Origin: Clostridia bacterium
GTDB lineage: Bacteria; Bacillota; Clostridia; Oscillospirales; Acutalibacteraceae
NCBI GenBank assembly: GCA_017416345.1
Contig: JAFQCR010000001.1
Location: 1 to 64,000 of the forward strand
DNA length: 64,000 nt
Direction: 5' to 3'
The translations under genes were made by a program, and so were the position numbers. Below, piece by piece: positions 16,176 through 24,137 of the stretch. The first letter of the stretch is position 1, and each line of letters starts with the position of its first letter. The notes beneath the pieces are model-generated. The model worked only from the letters and a program-made list of their open reading frames with translations, searched no databases and had not been told where the DNA came from.

Positions 16176-18554
16176 TTAGCAGCAGGCGTGACCCTGAATG
16201 AACTTCTTGATATTGGGAACCATGGTGAACTTCTCAAGCTCGCCGTTCTTTACAACAACAAGGGTGGGAGCCTGCTTGATGCCCAAGGATTCGGTCAAAG
16301 CGACATTCTGCTCGGCCAGAACCTTCTGGTAGCCGATGTTGGCCTTGTCGAGCAAGGATTCAGCTATCTTACAGTTGGGGCAGGTTGCCGACTTGAAAAG
16401 GTAGATTCCGTCGGCTAAAGTTGCGGCCTTTTCCTCGCAAGCGCAAGCGGCAGTCTCTTCCTTGGGGCCGTTGTGGGTCAGCACGGAGGTAGCGATGTTG
16501 TAGGTCTTACGCTCCTTGTACTCCTGCGACTTACCGTCATTCCAGTTCTTAACGGGACGGTAGTAACCGGTGATACGGCTGTAAACCTCGGTCTCACGTC
16601 CGCACTTGGGACATGTGTACTGCTCGCCTGCAATGTAACCGTGGTCGGGACATACCGAGTAGGTCGGCGACAGGGTGTAGTAGGGCAGACGGTAGTTTTC
16701 TGCGATCTTGCGGATAAGATCGGCGGCTGCGTGCCAATCGGGAAGCTTCTCACCAAGGAATGCGTGGAATACGGTACCAGAGGTGTAAAGGGTCTGAAGC
16801 TCGTCCTGAATGTCAAGAGCGGTGAAGATATCGTCGGTGTAGCCAACGGGCAGGTGAGACGAGTTGGTGTAGTAGGGAGTCTCTCCGTCCGAAGCACAGA
16901 TGATGTCGGGATAGTGCTTGCGGTCATGCTTGGCAAGACGGAACGAGGTAGACTCGGCGGGAGTTGCCTCAAGGTTGTAAAGGTCACCGTACATCTCCTG
17001 ATAGTCGGAAAGTCTCTCACGCATATGGTTGAGAACCTGCTTGGTGAACTCCTGGGTCTCCTTGGTGGTCATATCCTTTCTGATCCACTTTGCGTTAAGG
17101 CCTGCTTCGTTCATACCGACAAGACCGATGGTCGAGAAGTGGTTGTTGAAGGTGCCGAGATAACGCTTGGTGTAAGGATAAAGTCCCTCGTCCAAAAGCT
17201 TGGTGATAACGGTACGCTTGACCTTCAAAGAACGTGCTGCAACGTCAAGCATGTGGTCCAGACGCTTATAGAAATCAGCCTCATCATTTGCAAGGTAGGC
17301 AATTCTCGGCATATTGATGGTGACAACACCGACCGAACCGGTGGACTCACCGCTTCCGAAGAAGCCACCCGACTTCTTTCTGAGCTCACGAAGGTCAAGT
17401 CTCAAGCGGCAGCACATCGAACGGACGTCCGAAGGCTCCATATCGCTGTTGACATAGTTGGAGAAGTAAGGAGTACCGTACTTCGAGGTCATCTCAAACA
17501 ACAGCTTGTTGTTCTCGGTCTCGGACCAGTCAAAGTCACGGGTGATGGAATAGGTGGGGATGGGATACTGGAATCCGCGGCCGTTGGCGTCGCCCTCGAT
17601 CATGATCTCGATGAAGGCCTTGTTGACCATATCCATTTCCTTCTTACAGTCGCCGTACTTGAAGTCCATACGCTTGCCGCCGACGATGGCATATTCGTCC
17701 TCAAGGTCATGAGGGACGGTCCAGTCGAGGGTGATGTTGGTGAACGGAGACTGGGTACCCCAACGGGAAGGAGTATTTACGCCGTAGATGAAGGACTCGA
17801 TGCACTTCTTAACAGCGTCATAGCTCAAATTGTCAACCTTAACAAAAGGTGCAAGATAGGTATCAAACGAAGAGAAAGCCTGAGCGCCTGCCCATTCGTT
17901 CTGCATAATGCCAAGGAAGTTGACCATCTGGTTGCAAAGGGTTGCAAGGTGCTTTGCAGGTGCAGAGGTGATCTTGCCGCCAACACCGCCGAGGCCTTCC
18001 TCAATAAGCTGCTTTAGAGACCAACCTGCACAGTAACCGGTCAGCATCGAAAGGTCGTGAATGTGGATGTCGGCATTCTTGTGAGCCTTAGCGATCTCAT
18101 CATCATAGATCTCACTCAGCCAATAGTTTGCGGTAATAGCACCCGAATTGGAGAGGATAAGTCCGCCGACCGAATAGGTAACGGTGGAGTTTTCCTTAAC
18201 ACGCCAGTCGGTGCTCTTGACGTACTGGTCAACGATCTCCTTGTAGTCTAAGATAGTGGACTTCATGTTACGGAGCTTTTCACGCTGACGGCGGTACAGA
18301 ATGTATGCCTTGGCAACATCTGCATAGCCTGCCTGGACAAGCACGGTCTCAACGCTGTCCTGAATGTCCTCAACGGCTACGATGCCGTCCTCGATCTTGG
18401 GCTCAAAGTCAGAGGTGACCTTGAGTGCCAAAAAGTCAACAATGTTGGTGTTGTACTGTCTTTCACATGCCTCAAAAGCCTTGGTAATAGCATCTGAAAT
18501 TTTGGCAATGTCAAATTCTACAATTTTGCCGTCTCGTTTGTTTACGCGATACAT
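16176..18554 (-). CDS. nrdD: Anaerobic ribonucleoside-triphosphate reductase with C-terminal glutaredoxin domain
   Basis: The class III reductase converts NTPs to dNTPs by glycyl-radical chemistry. The 792-residue protein starts with an ATP-cone (MYRVNKRDGKIVEFD...), followed by the catalytic barrel. It has a zinc site near the C-terminus (CPDHGY, CPKCGRE) and the glycyl radical motif SRITGYYRP with Gly near residue 663. The last ~80 residues form an extra glutaredoxin-like domain: YLFKSATCPNCKIAESLL (CPNC about 724-727), then QAPTLVVV with the cis-Pro. Such a domain could re-reduce the active site. Activated by NrdG, encoded upstream. Confidence 0.95.
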   Translation of the reverse strand: MYRVNKRDGKIVEFDIAKISDAITKAFEACERQYNTNIVDFLALKVTSDFEPKIEDGIVAVEDIQDSVETVLVQAGYADVAKAYILYRRQREKLRNMKSTILDYKEIVDQYVKSTDWRVKENSTVTYSVGGLILSNSGAITANYWLSEIYDDEIAKAHKNADIHIHDLSMLTGYCAGWSLKQLIEEGLGGVGGKITSAPAKHLATLCNQMVNFLGIMQNEWAGAQAFSSFDTYLAPFVKVDNLSYDAVKKCIESFIYGVNTPSRWGTQSPFTNITLDWTVPHDLEDEYAIVGGKRMDFKYGDCKKEMDMVNKAFIEIMIEGDANGRGFQYPIPTYSITRDFDWSETENNKLLFEMTSKYGTPYFSNYVNSDMEPSDVRSMCCRLRLDLRELRKKSGGFFGSGESTGSVGVVTINMPRIAYLANDEADFYKRLDHMLDVAARSLKVKRTVITKLLDEGLYPYTKRYLGTFNNHFSTIGLVGMNEAGLNAKWIRKDMTTKETQEFTKQVLNHMRERLSDYQEMYGDLYNLEATPAESTSFRLAKHDRKHYPDIICASDGETPYYTNSSHLPVGYTDDIFTALDIQDELQTLYTSGTVFHAFLGEKLPDWHAAADLIRKIAENYRLPYYTLSPTYSVCPDHGYIAGEQYTCPKCGRETEVYSRITGYYRPVKNWNDGKSQEYKERKTYNIATSVLTHNGPKEETAACACEEKAATLADGIYLFKSATCPNCKIAESLLDKANIGYQKVLAEQNVALTESLGIKQAPTLVVVKNGELEKFTMVPNIKKFIQGHACC

Positions 18555-18609
18555 TTTTTCTACTCCCCATTTCTTAAAATTTCTTTATATTGTTTTGCTG
18601 TGCTGTATA

Positions 18610-19293
18610 TCAACCCCGAATTTCCGTTTCGGGAATTACTGCCTGGACAATTTTTAAGAATTCATCCATTTCCGATTCCGAAAAGCTATCGCAACCGTCA
18701 CCCAAAATATCGCCCGAGTCTTTATATTTTTGCAGGAAATATTTTTTGGTGCCCTTTAGCCATTCTGCGATTTTTTCAAAGTCGTTTACAGAATGTATAC
18801 CTTTTACAACGGTGGTGCGAAACTCAAACGGAATATTGCCGTTTTTCAAAAGCTCAACGCTTCGTTCTATCTTTTTAATATCAATATCTATACCTGCCGC
18901 CTTGCTGTAGCCATCCTTGGAGCTTTTAATGTCCATGGCAACGTAATCGATAAGGCCGGTTTTAAGCAAATTTTCAAGTCGGTCGGGAAGGTAGCCGTTG
19001 GTGTCAAGCTTGACCGAATAGCCTAACTCTTTTATTCTTTTAATGTAATCCTCAAGGTCGGGTTGTAAGAGCGGTTCACCGCCCGTGATGCAGACCCCGT
19101 CCAAAATGCCTTTGCGTTTTTTCAGGTACTCCAGAACCTCGTCGGCCGAGGAGGTGTAGCACAAGGGATCGTTCACCAAGGATGCGTTGTGACAGAAGGG
19201 ACATCTGAAATTACAGCCGCCCGTAAAGACCGTGCAGGCCATTTTACCGGGGAAGTCAAGCAAGGTCAGCTTTTGAAAGCCTTGAATGTTCAT
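18610..19293 (-). CDS. nrdG: Anaerobic ribonucleotide reductase activating protein (radical SAM)
   Basis: The 227-residue radical SAM enzyme installs the glycyl radical in NrdD. The [4Fe-4S] motif CNFRCPFC lies near residue 27; CITGGEPLL provides the SAM-binding GGE motif. The ATG at 19293 is preceded by AGAAAGGG and begins MNIQGFQKLTLLDFPGK, typical of the family. It is the first gene of the run nrdG-nrdD-trxB-lipoprotein, 55 bases before nrdD, with a NrdR-box promoter upstream. Confidence 0.93.
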   Translation of the reverse strand: MNIQGFQKLTLLDFPGKMACTVFTGGCNFRCPFCHNASLVNDPLCYTSSADEVLEYLKKRKGILDGVCITGGEPLLQPDLEDYIKRIKELGYSVKLDTNGYLPDRLENLLKTGLIDYVAMDIKSSKDGYSKAAGIDIDIKKIERSVELLKNGNIPFEFRTTVVKGIHSVNDFEKIAEWLKGTKKYFLQKYKDSGDILGDGCDSFSESEMDEFLKIVQAVIPETEIRG

Positions 19294-19361
19294 ATCGGTG
19301 CCCTTTCTGAAAATAAATCGGATAACAATGCACCGAGGTGCGGGAGGTCGGTGCATTATAC

Positions 19362-19390
19362 AGTTTAGCATAGATATTGAAACTTGTCAA
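19362..19390 (-). promoter_or_regulatory. Promoter of nrdG-nrdD
   Basis: On the minus strand TTGACA (19385-19390) and TAAACT (19362-19367) are 17 bases apart. The start of transcription would lie about 60 bases before the nrdG ATG. Confidence 0.75.
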
Positions 19391-19414
19391 CCCCTAAAAC
19401 ACAATATCTTGTGT
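19367..19414. promoter_or_regulatory. Tandem NrdR boxes at the nrdG promoter
   Basis: ACACAATATCTTGTGT (19399-19414) is a near-consensus 16-bp NrdR box just upstream of the -35. A weaker second box sharing CAATATCT (19367-19382, minus strand) lies in the -35/-10 spacer. Their centres are 32 bp apart, three helical turns, the spacing known for paired NrdR sites. nrdR is at 46726. Confidence 0.8.
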
Positions 19415-19429
19415 TTATACTAAATGTAT

Positions 19430-19463
19430 ATAAAAACGGCACCGATATGTTGTAATCGGCGCC
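19430..19463 (-). terminator. Orphan terminator-like hairpin on the minus strand
   Basis: Read on the minus strand, GGCGCCGAT pairs with ATCGGTGCC (one G-T) around an 8-base loop and is followed by GTTTTTAT. No minus-strand gene lies upstream of it. Confidence 0.4.
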
Positions 19464-19516
19464 ATCATGTGTATTATTATTCATTTGTATGCAGGTTGAC
19501 TTTTCCACAAAAATTT

Positions 19517-19539
19517 AATATTCTTAAATAAAGAATATT
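19517..19539. promoter_or_regulatory. Palindrome before the XRE gene, possible operator
   Basis: AATATTCTT (19517-19525) and AAGAATATT (19531-19539) form a perfect 9-bp inverted repeat with a 5-base spacer, directly upstream of the ribosome site of a helix-turn-helix gene. Confidence 0.45.
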
Positions 19540-19557
19540 TTGTGGAGGATGAAATGA

Positions 19558-19800
19558 ATGAAAACAGTTGAGGCAGTTAAAAACAGAATACTGGAGTTGT
19601 GCGGTCAAAGGAATATCACAATTAACAAATTGGCAACGCTTTCGGCATTGCCTCCGTCTTCGGTAAAAGCAATACTTTACGGCAGGAGTCAGAATCCAAA
19701 ATTGCTCACAGTAAAAATGATATGCGACGGTTTGGGTATAACACTTGCAGAGTTTTTCAATACCAAAGAGTTCAATGAACTGGAGCAGGAGATAGAATAA
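19558..19800 (+). CDS. Small XRE-family transcriptional regulator
   Basis: The 80-residue protein is little more than an XRE helix-turn-helix: RILELCGQRNITINKLATL, then LPPSSVKAILYGRSQNPKLLTVKMICDGLGITLAEFF. It should bind DNA as a dimer. GGAGG at 19544-19548 precedes the ATG; the overlapping ATG at 19554 leads to an early stop. It sits alone between the divergent nrd promoter and the Leu T-box, with a palindrome upstream suggesting autoregulation. Targets cannot be told from the window. Confidence 0.8.
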   Translation: MKTVEAVKNRILELCGQRNITINKLATLSALPPSSVKAILYGRSQNPKLLTVKMICDGLGITLAEFFNTKEFNELEQEIE

Positions 19801-19802
19801 GG

Positions 19803-19832
19803 TTGTAGGGGACGGCGCCTCGACGTCCCGTG
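19803..19832 (+). repeat. GTAGGG-family repeat unit
   Basis: TTGTAGGGGACGGCGCCTCG followed by ACGTCCCG matches the units in hsdM. A degraded tail (GGCTGGCGTCGGG) follows. Confidence 0.75.
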
Positions 19833-19922
19833 AAGAAGGCTGGCGTCGGGCAAACACGGTTCGACCTGCGATTGTCTTGGGCAAGTATGCTTAAATATAA
19901 CACATTTTATTTTAAAAAAACC

Positions 19923-19951
19923 TTGACAAACGATTTTTCGGGTGGTATAAT
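19923..19951 (+). promoter_or_regulatory. Promoter of the Leu T-box operon
   Basis: Consensus TTGACA (19923-19928) and TATAAT (19946-19951) with a 17-base spacer and extended TGG. Confidence 0.9.
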
Positions 19952-19956
19952 CCTAC

Positions 19957-20218
19957 AAAAGCGTTGAAGATATTATGCCAAAGCGTAATTCTTTTCAGAG
20001 AGCTGCCGTTGGGTGCGAGGCAGTAAAGAATTGTTCTGGCAGTCTCATATCCGAGCTTGGTTTCTGAAATCGAAGTAAGAGACCACGGTTGGCACCGTTA
20101 TTGGCCTTGGACTTGTTAGAGTCTGCAGAGTGGTCGTGTTTTCACGGCAATACGGGTGGTACCGTGGTTAATGTTTTGTTAATCATCCCGCAGAGATAAA
20201 ATTTCTCTGCGGTTTTTT
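19957..20218 (+). promoter_or_regulatory. T-box riboswitch, leucine specifier (CTC)
   Basis: The leader has the conserved AGAGAG(CTGCC) and GGTGCGAGGCAG of stem I, the antiterminator T-box sequence GGGTGGTACCG (20154-20164) that pairs with the tRNA 3' end, and a terminator CCGCAGAGA / TCTCTGCGG followed by TTTTTT (20188-20218). Taking the codon four bases before CCGAGC, the alignment shared by all three leaders here, gives CTC (20044-20046) followed by A: a leucine codon. Uncharged tRNA-Leu should switch on the downstream genes. Confidence 0.9.
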
Positions 20219-20257
20219 GTTGTTTTCCGCAGAAGAAGGAAAAAGGAGTAAAAACTA

Positions 20258-21631
20258 ATGAAGAAAATTTACGTTACCGATTTTTCGCTCAAAAATGCAG
20301 GTCAGATCTCGTTCAGAGACAAGACTAACATTGCCAAGACCCTTGATTCGGTCGGTGTGGATGCCATCGAGCTGGCTCCCATTAAGAACGCCAAGGAGGA
20401 CACCGTTGTCAACCGCACCATTGCAGGTATGGTCAAAAACTGTACCGTGAAGATCGCAACCGGTATGACTGAGGACAGCATCGAGGAGGCCTACAACAGC
20501 ATCAGCTGTGCCGAGGATCCTTGCCTTTGCGTTACCGTCCCTGTTTCCACCGTTCAGATGGAGTACCTTTATCATCTTAAGTCGGCCAAAATGCAGGAGG
20601 TTGCCGAGCAGCTTATCAAAGCCGCCAAGGCAAAGTGCGAAAAGGTCGAGCTGGTCTGCCTGGATGCGACCCGTGCCGACCGTGAGTTCTTGAAGGCTAT
20701 ATGTGCCGCCGCTGAAGTCAACGGCGCAGTTGCCGTGACCTTTTGTGACGATGCAGGCATTATGATGCCCGAGGAGCTTGCCGAAATGGTTGCCGATGTT
20801 AAATCGGTATGTAATATAAATGTATACGTTATGCCGAGCAATGCCATCAGTATGGCCGCCGCCTGTGCCGTTTCCGCCGTTAAGGCGGGTGCTGACGGTG
20901 TTTGCACAGCCGTCAACGGTGAGTGGCTTTCGGCTGATATTTTCTCTGACATTATGCGCTTAAAAGGTGCCGATATGGGTGTTGAGTGCCGTCTTAATGC
21001 CGCAGATATTCACCGTGAGAGCGACAGTATCAAGGCCTTGATGAACGGCAGAGCAGGCTCGGTCACCGTGACCGCCGACAGTAGCTATTCCAACGTCAGC
21101 CTCAATGCCGAAAGCACATTGACCGAGGTTTCGGAGGCTGTCCGTGCTCTGGGCTATGAGCTGTCTCACGAGGACAGCGGCAAGGTCTATGAGGAGTTCA
21201 AGCGTGTCGCCGCCAAAAAGAGCAAGATCGGCATTAAAGAAATCGACGCTATCGTTGCTTCGGCCGCAATGCAGGTTCCTTCGACCTATCATGTTGAAAG
21301 CTACGTTATCAACAGCGGTAACATCATCAGCGCAACTGCCAATATCGTGCTGACCCGTGACGGTGAGAAGATTTCGGGCATCAGCGTGGGTGACGGTCCT
21401 ATCAACGCCGCATTCCTTGCCATCGAGCAGGTCATCGGTCACCACTATGAGCTGGACGATTTCCAGATCCAGTCGGTCACCGAGGGTCACGAGGCTATGG
21501 GCTCGGCCATTGTCAAGCTTCGTGACGGCGAAAAGCTGTATTCGGGAAGCGGTGTTTCGACCGATATCATCGGCGCATCCATCCGTGCATACATCAACGC
21601 ACTTAACAAGATAGTTTACAACGCCAAATGA
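20258..21631 (+). CDS. 2-isopropylmalate synthase-like protein with lost metal ligands
   Basis: The 457-residue protein has the architecture of isopropylmalate/homocitrate synthases: an N-terminal HMGL-like TIM barrel (about 1-275) and a C-terminal LeuA allosteric domain (about 335-450), the latter well conserved (VGDGPINAAFLAIEQVI, VTEGHEAMGSA, GSGVSTDIIGASI). The barrel is degenerate: the usual LRDGEQ reads LKNAGQ, and the HxHND metal motif aligns with MPSNA. Catalysis by the normal mechanism therefore looks impossible. It may be a leucine-binding regulatory partner or have a new activity. It is the first gene after the Leu T-box. Confidence 0.75.
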   Translation: MKKIYVTDFSLKNAGQISFRDKTNIAKTLDSVGVDAIELAPIKNAKEDTVVNRTIAGMVKNCTVKIATGMTEDSIEEAYNSISCAEDPCLCVTVPVSTVQMEYLYHLKSAKMQEVAEQLIKAAKAKCEKVELVCLDATRADREFLKAICAAAEVNGAVAVTFCDDAGIMMPEELAEMVADVKSVCNINVYVMPSNAISMAAACAVSAVKAGADGVCTAVNGEWLSADIFSDIMRLKGADMGVECRLNAADIHRESDSIKALMNGRAGSVTVTADSSYSNVSLNAESTLTEVSEAVRALGYELSHEDSGKVYEEFKRVAAKKSKIGIKEIDAIVASAAMQVPSTYHVESYVINSGNIISATANIVLTRDGEKISGISVGDGPINAAFLAIEQVIGHHYELDDFQIQSVTEGHEAMGSAIVKLRDGEKLYSGSGVSTDIIGASIRAYINALNKIVYNAK

Positions 21632-21665
21632 TCTGTGAACATTATTCTTGTGAAAAGGTGATTTT

Positions 21666-24125
21666 ATGAAACTGTCATTTTCAACTAAAGATACAAATTC
21701 GATAAAGTTTGCCGACGTTTGCAACGAAGCGTTGGACTACGGCTTTAACGGTTTTGAAATTTTTGATATAAATTCTGCTGTTGCCAACGACACCGACGGT
21801 CTTTTTAATTCGGTCGGTGCCGCAGGTGCCAAGCGTAAGCTCATCAACCGTCATCTGTCGGTGCCTGCTTTGGTATACCCTGAAGCAATCGGCAAAACGG
21901 GTGTCGATACCGAGGGTGTGCGTGAGTACATCAAAGAGGCATCTTATGCTTCAATTCCCAATGTTGTTGTCACTTTGGATGACGAGGCTTCGGGCGATGA
22001 GATAAAGGCTGTGTTAGACCCTGTTATGAAGGACACCGAGACCTTTGGCGTGACCTTACTGTTTGAAACGGTCGGAAAATATGCCAAGACCCAGAACGTT
22101 ATTGACGTCATCAATATGTTCTCGATCGGCTCAGTCGGTGCCTCCTGGAACATCCGTGAGACCTTCTTTAAGGGTGGGGAGGATGCCGAAAAGACCATTC
22201 AGGTTCTTGGTGCTTATATTAATAATGTAAAGATCGGTGATATGAAGGACGGTAAGGCCGTGCTTATCGGTGAGGGTGAGTTGCCCGTTGAGGAGTTTGT
22301 TTTTGCGCTCCGCTCGCTGAATTACGAGGGCTATATCTGCGCTTTGATGAACGATGAAATAACCGACACCGATATCGTTTTCACTCATTTTGTCAACTTT
22401 ATGAAATCGGCTTCCAAGGAAAACGACAATGGCCGCAAGCTGTATTACAACCGTGCAGGTACGGGCGTATTCCCGTGGAAGAAGTTTATCACGGTCGATA
22501 AGACCTTTTCGGACGTGCTTGACACAATGGTCGAGAATTTCCCCGACCAGTATGCCTTCAAGTACACCACACTTGATTACACAAGAACCTATGCCGAGTT
22601 CCGCAAGGACGTTGACCGTGTTGCCGCCGCTTTGATCTCGTTGGGCGTTAAGCCCGGTTATCACGTGGCTATTTGGGCAACCAACGTGCCGCAATGGTTT
22701 TTGACCTTCTGGGCAACCGTCAAGATCGGTGCTGTTCTGGTTACCGTCAACACCGCATACAAGCTGCACGAGGCTGAATATCTGCTTCGTCAGTCGGATA
22801 CACACACCCTTGTTATGATCGATTCCTGCAAGGATTCCAACTATAAGGAGATCGTTGAGGAGCTGTGCCCCGAGCTGAAGACCCTCACCCCCGGTGAGCC
22901 CTTGCACGCAAAAAAACTGCCATTTTTGAAGAATGTCATCACTGTCGGTTTCCCGATGGACGGCTGTCTTGAATGGAACGACTTTTTAGACCGTGCCGAC
23001 CGTGTCCCGGTTGAGGAGGTCTACCGCCGTGCCGCCGAGGTCAAACCCGATGACGTATGCAATATGCAGTACACCTCGGGTACCACCGGTTTCCCCAAGG
23101 GCGTTATGCTGACCCACCGCAACATTGTCAACAACGGTAAGATTATCGGTGACAGAATGGATCTGTCCACCGCCGACCGTATGATGATCCAGGTCCCGAT
23201 GTTCCATTGCTTCGGAATGGTGCTTTCCATGACCTCTATGATGACCCACGGCGGAACGCTTTGTCCGTTGCCGTATTTTTCGCCCAAGTCGTCGCTTGCC
23301 TGCGTAAACGATGAAAAGATTACCTGCTTTAACGGTGTTCCCACAATGTTTATTGCGATGTTTGCTCACGCTGATTTCGCAAAGACCGATTTTTCGTATA
23401 TCCGCACCGGTATTATGGCGGGTGCAAACTGTCCTCCCGACCTGATGCGCCGTGCCGCCGATGAGATGAATATGAAGGAGATCATCAGCGTTTACGGTCA
23501 GACCGAGGCATCTCCCGGATGCACAATGGGTGAGGTCAACGAGGATATTGACCACCGTGTTGAAACGGTCGGCTCTGCTTTCCCCGGTGTCGAGTGCAAG
23601 ATCATCGATCCCGAAACGGGTGACGAGCTTCCCGACGGCGAAAACGGTGAGTTTGTTGCACGCGGATATAATATAATGAAGGGCTATTACAAAATGCCCC
23701 GTGCCACAGCGCAGGCTATCGACAAGGATGGCTGGTTGCATTCGGGCGACATTTGCTGCCGCACACCCGACGGTTATTATAAGGTCACAGGCAGACTTAA
23801 GGATATGATAATCCGTGGCGGTGAAAACCTTTACCCCCGAGAGATCGAGGAATTCTACCTCGGCCACGACAAGGTCAAGGACGTTCAGGTCGTCGGAGTA
23901 CCCGATAAGCGCTACGGTGAGGAGGCTTGTGCCTGGATAATCCTTAATAAGGGCGAGGAATCCTCCGAGGACGAAATGAGGGAATACGGCAACAGCTTTA
24001 TGGCTCGTCACAAGGTTCCCAGATATTTCATTTTCGTCAAGGAATTTCCGATGAACGCTGCGGGTAAAATACTCAAGTACAAAATGCGTGAGCAGTCGGT
24101 CGAGATGTTGGGTCTCGACAAATAA
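21666..24125 (+). CDS. Fusion of xylose-isomerase-like TIM barrel and AMP-forming acyl-CoA synthetase
   Basis: Residues 1-250 resemble the sugar phosphate isomerase/endonuclease IV TIM barrel (GFNGFEIFDI, GVTLLFETVG, NVKIGDMKDG), but some usual metal ligands look replaced (NVKIGD where HxxD is common). Residues ~260-819 are a complete acyl-CoA synthetase: MQYTSGTTGFPKG (AMP binding), YGQTEASPG, GWLHSGD, GRLKDMIIRGGENLYP and the catalytic Lys in AAGKILKYKMRE. It should activate a carboxylic acid to its CoA ester through an acyl-AMP. Under Leu T-box control, isovalerate is a natural candidate substrate (inference). Confidence 0.85.
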   Translation: MKLSFSTKDTNSIKFADVCNEALDYGFNGFEIFDINSAVANDTDGLFNSVGAAGAKRKLINRHLSVPALVYPEAIGKTGVDTEGVREYIKEASYASIPNVVVTLDDEASGDEIKAVLDPVMKDTETFGVTLLFETVGKYAKTQNVIDVINMFSIGSVGASWNIRETFFKGGEDAEKTIQVLGAYINNVKIGDMKDGKAVLIGEGELPVEEFVFALRSLNYEGYICALMNDEITDTDIVFTHFVNFMKSASKENDNGRKLYYNRAGTGVFPWKKFITVDKTFSDVLDTMVENFPDQYAFKYTTLDYTRTYAEFRKDVDRVAAALISLGVKPGYHVAIWATNVPQWFLTFWATVKIGAVLVTVNTAYKLHEAEYLLRQSDTHTLVMIDSCKDSNYKEIVEELCPELKTLTPGEPLHAKKLPFLKNVITVGFPMDGCLEWNDFLDRADRVPVEEVYRRAAEVKPDDVCNMQYTSGTTGFPKGVMLTHRNIVNNGKIIGDRMDLSTADRMMIQVPMFHCFGMVLSMTSMMTHGGTLCPLPYFSPKSSLACVNDEKITCFNGVPTMFIAMFAHADFAKTDFSYIRTGIMAGANCPPDLMRRAADEMNMKEIISVYGQTEASPGCTMGEVNEDIDHRVETVGSAFPGVECKIIDPETGDELPDGENGEFVARGYNIMKGYYKMPRATAQAIDKDGWLHSGDICCRTPDGYYKVTGRLKDMIIRGGENLYPREIEEFYLGHDKVKDVQVVGVPDKRYGEEACAWIILNKGEESSEDEMREYGNSFMARHKVPRYFIFVKEFPMNAAGKILKYKMREQSVEMLGLDK

Positions 24126-24137
24126 GGAGATTTAATA

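Noticed and set aside
16473..18017. Long open frame antisense to nrdD (514 codons)
   Set aside because: It is the complement of a strongly conserved enzyme; the product has no recognisable motif and no ribosome site. It results from the GC and codon pattern of nrdD.
20258..21631. Annotation as a normal leuA
   Set aside because: The metal-binding HxH and the LRDGEQ arginine, aspartate and glutamate are replaced, so ordinary isopropylmalate synthase activity is unlikely.
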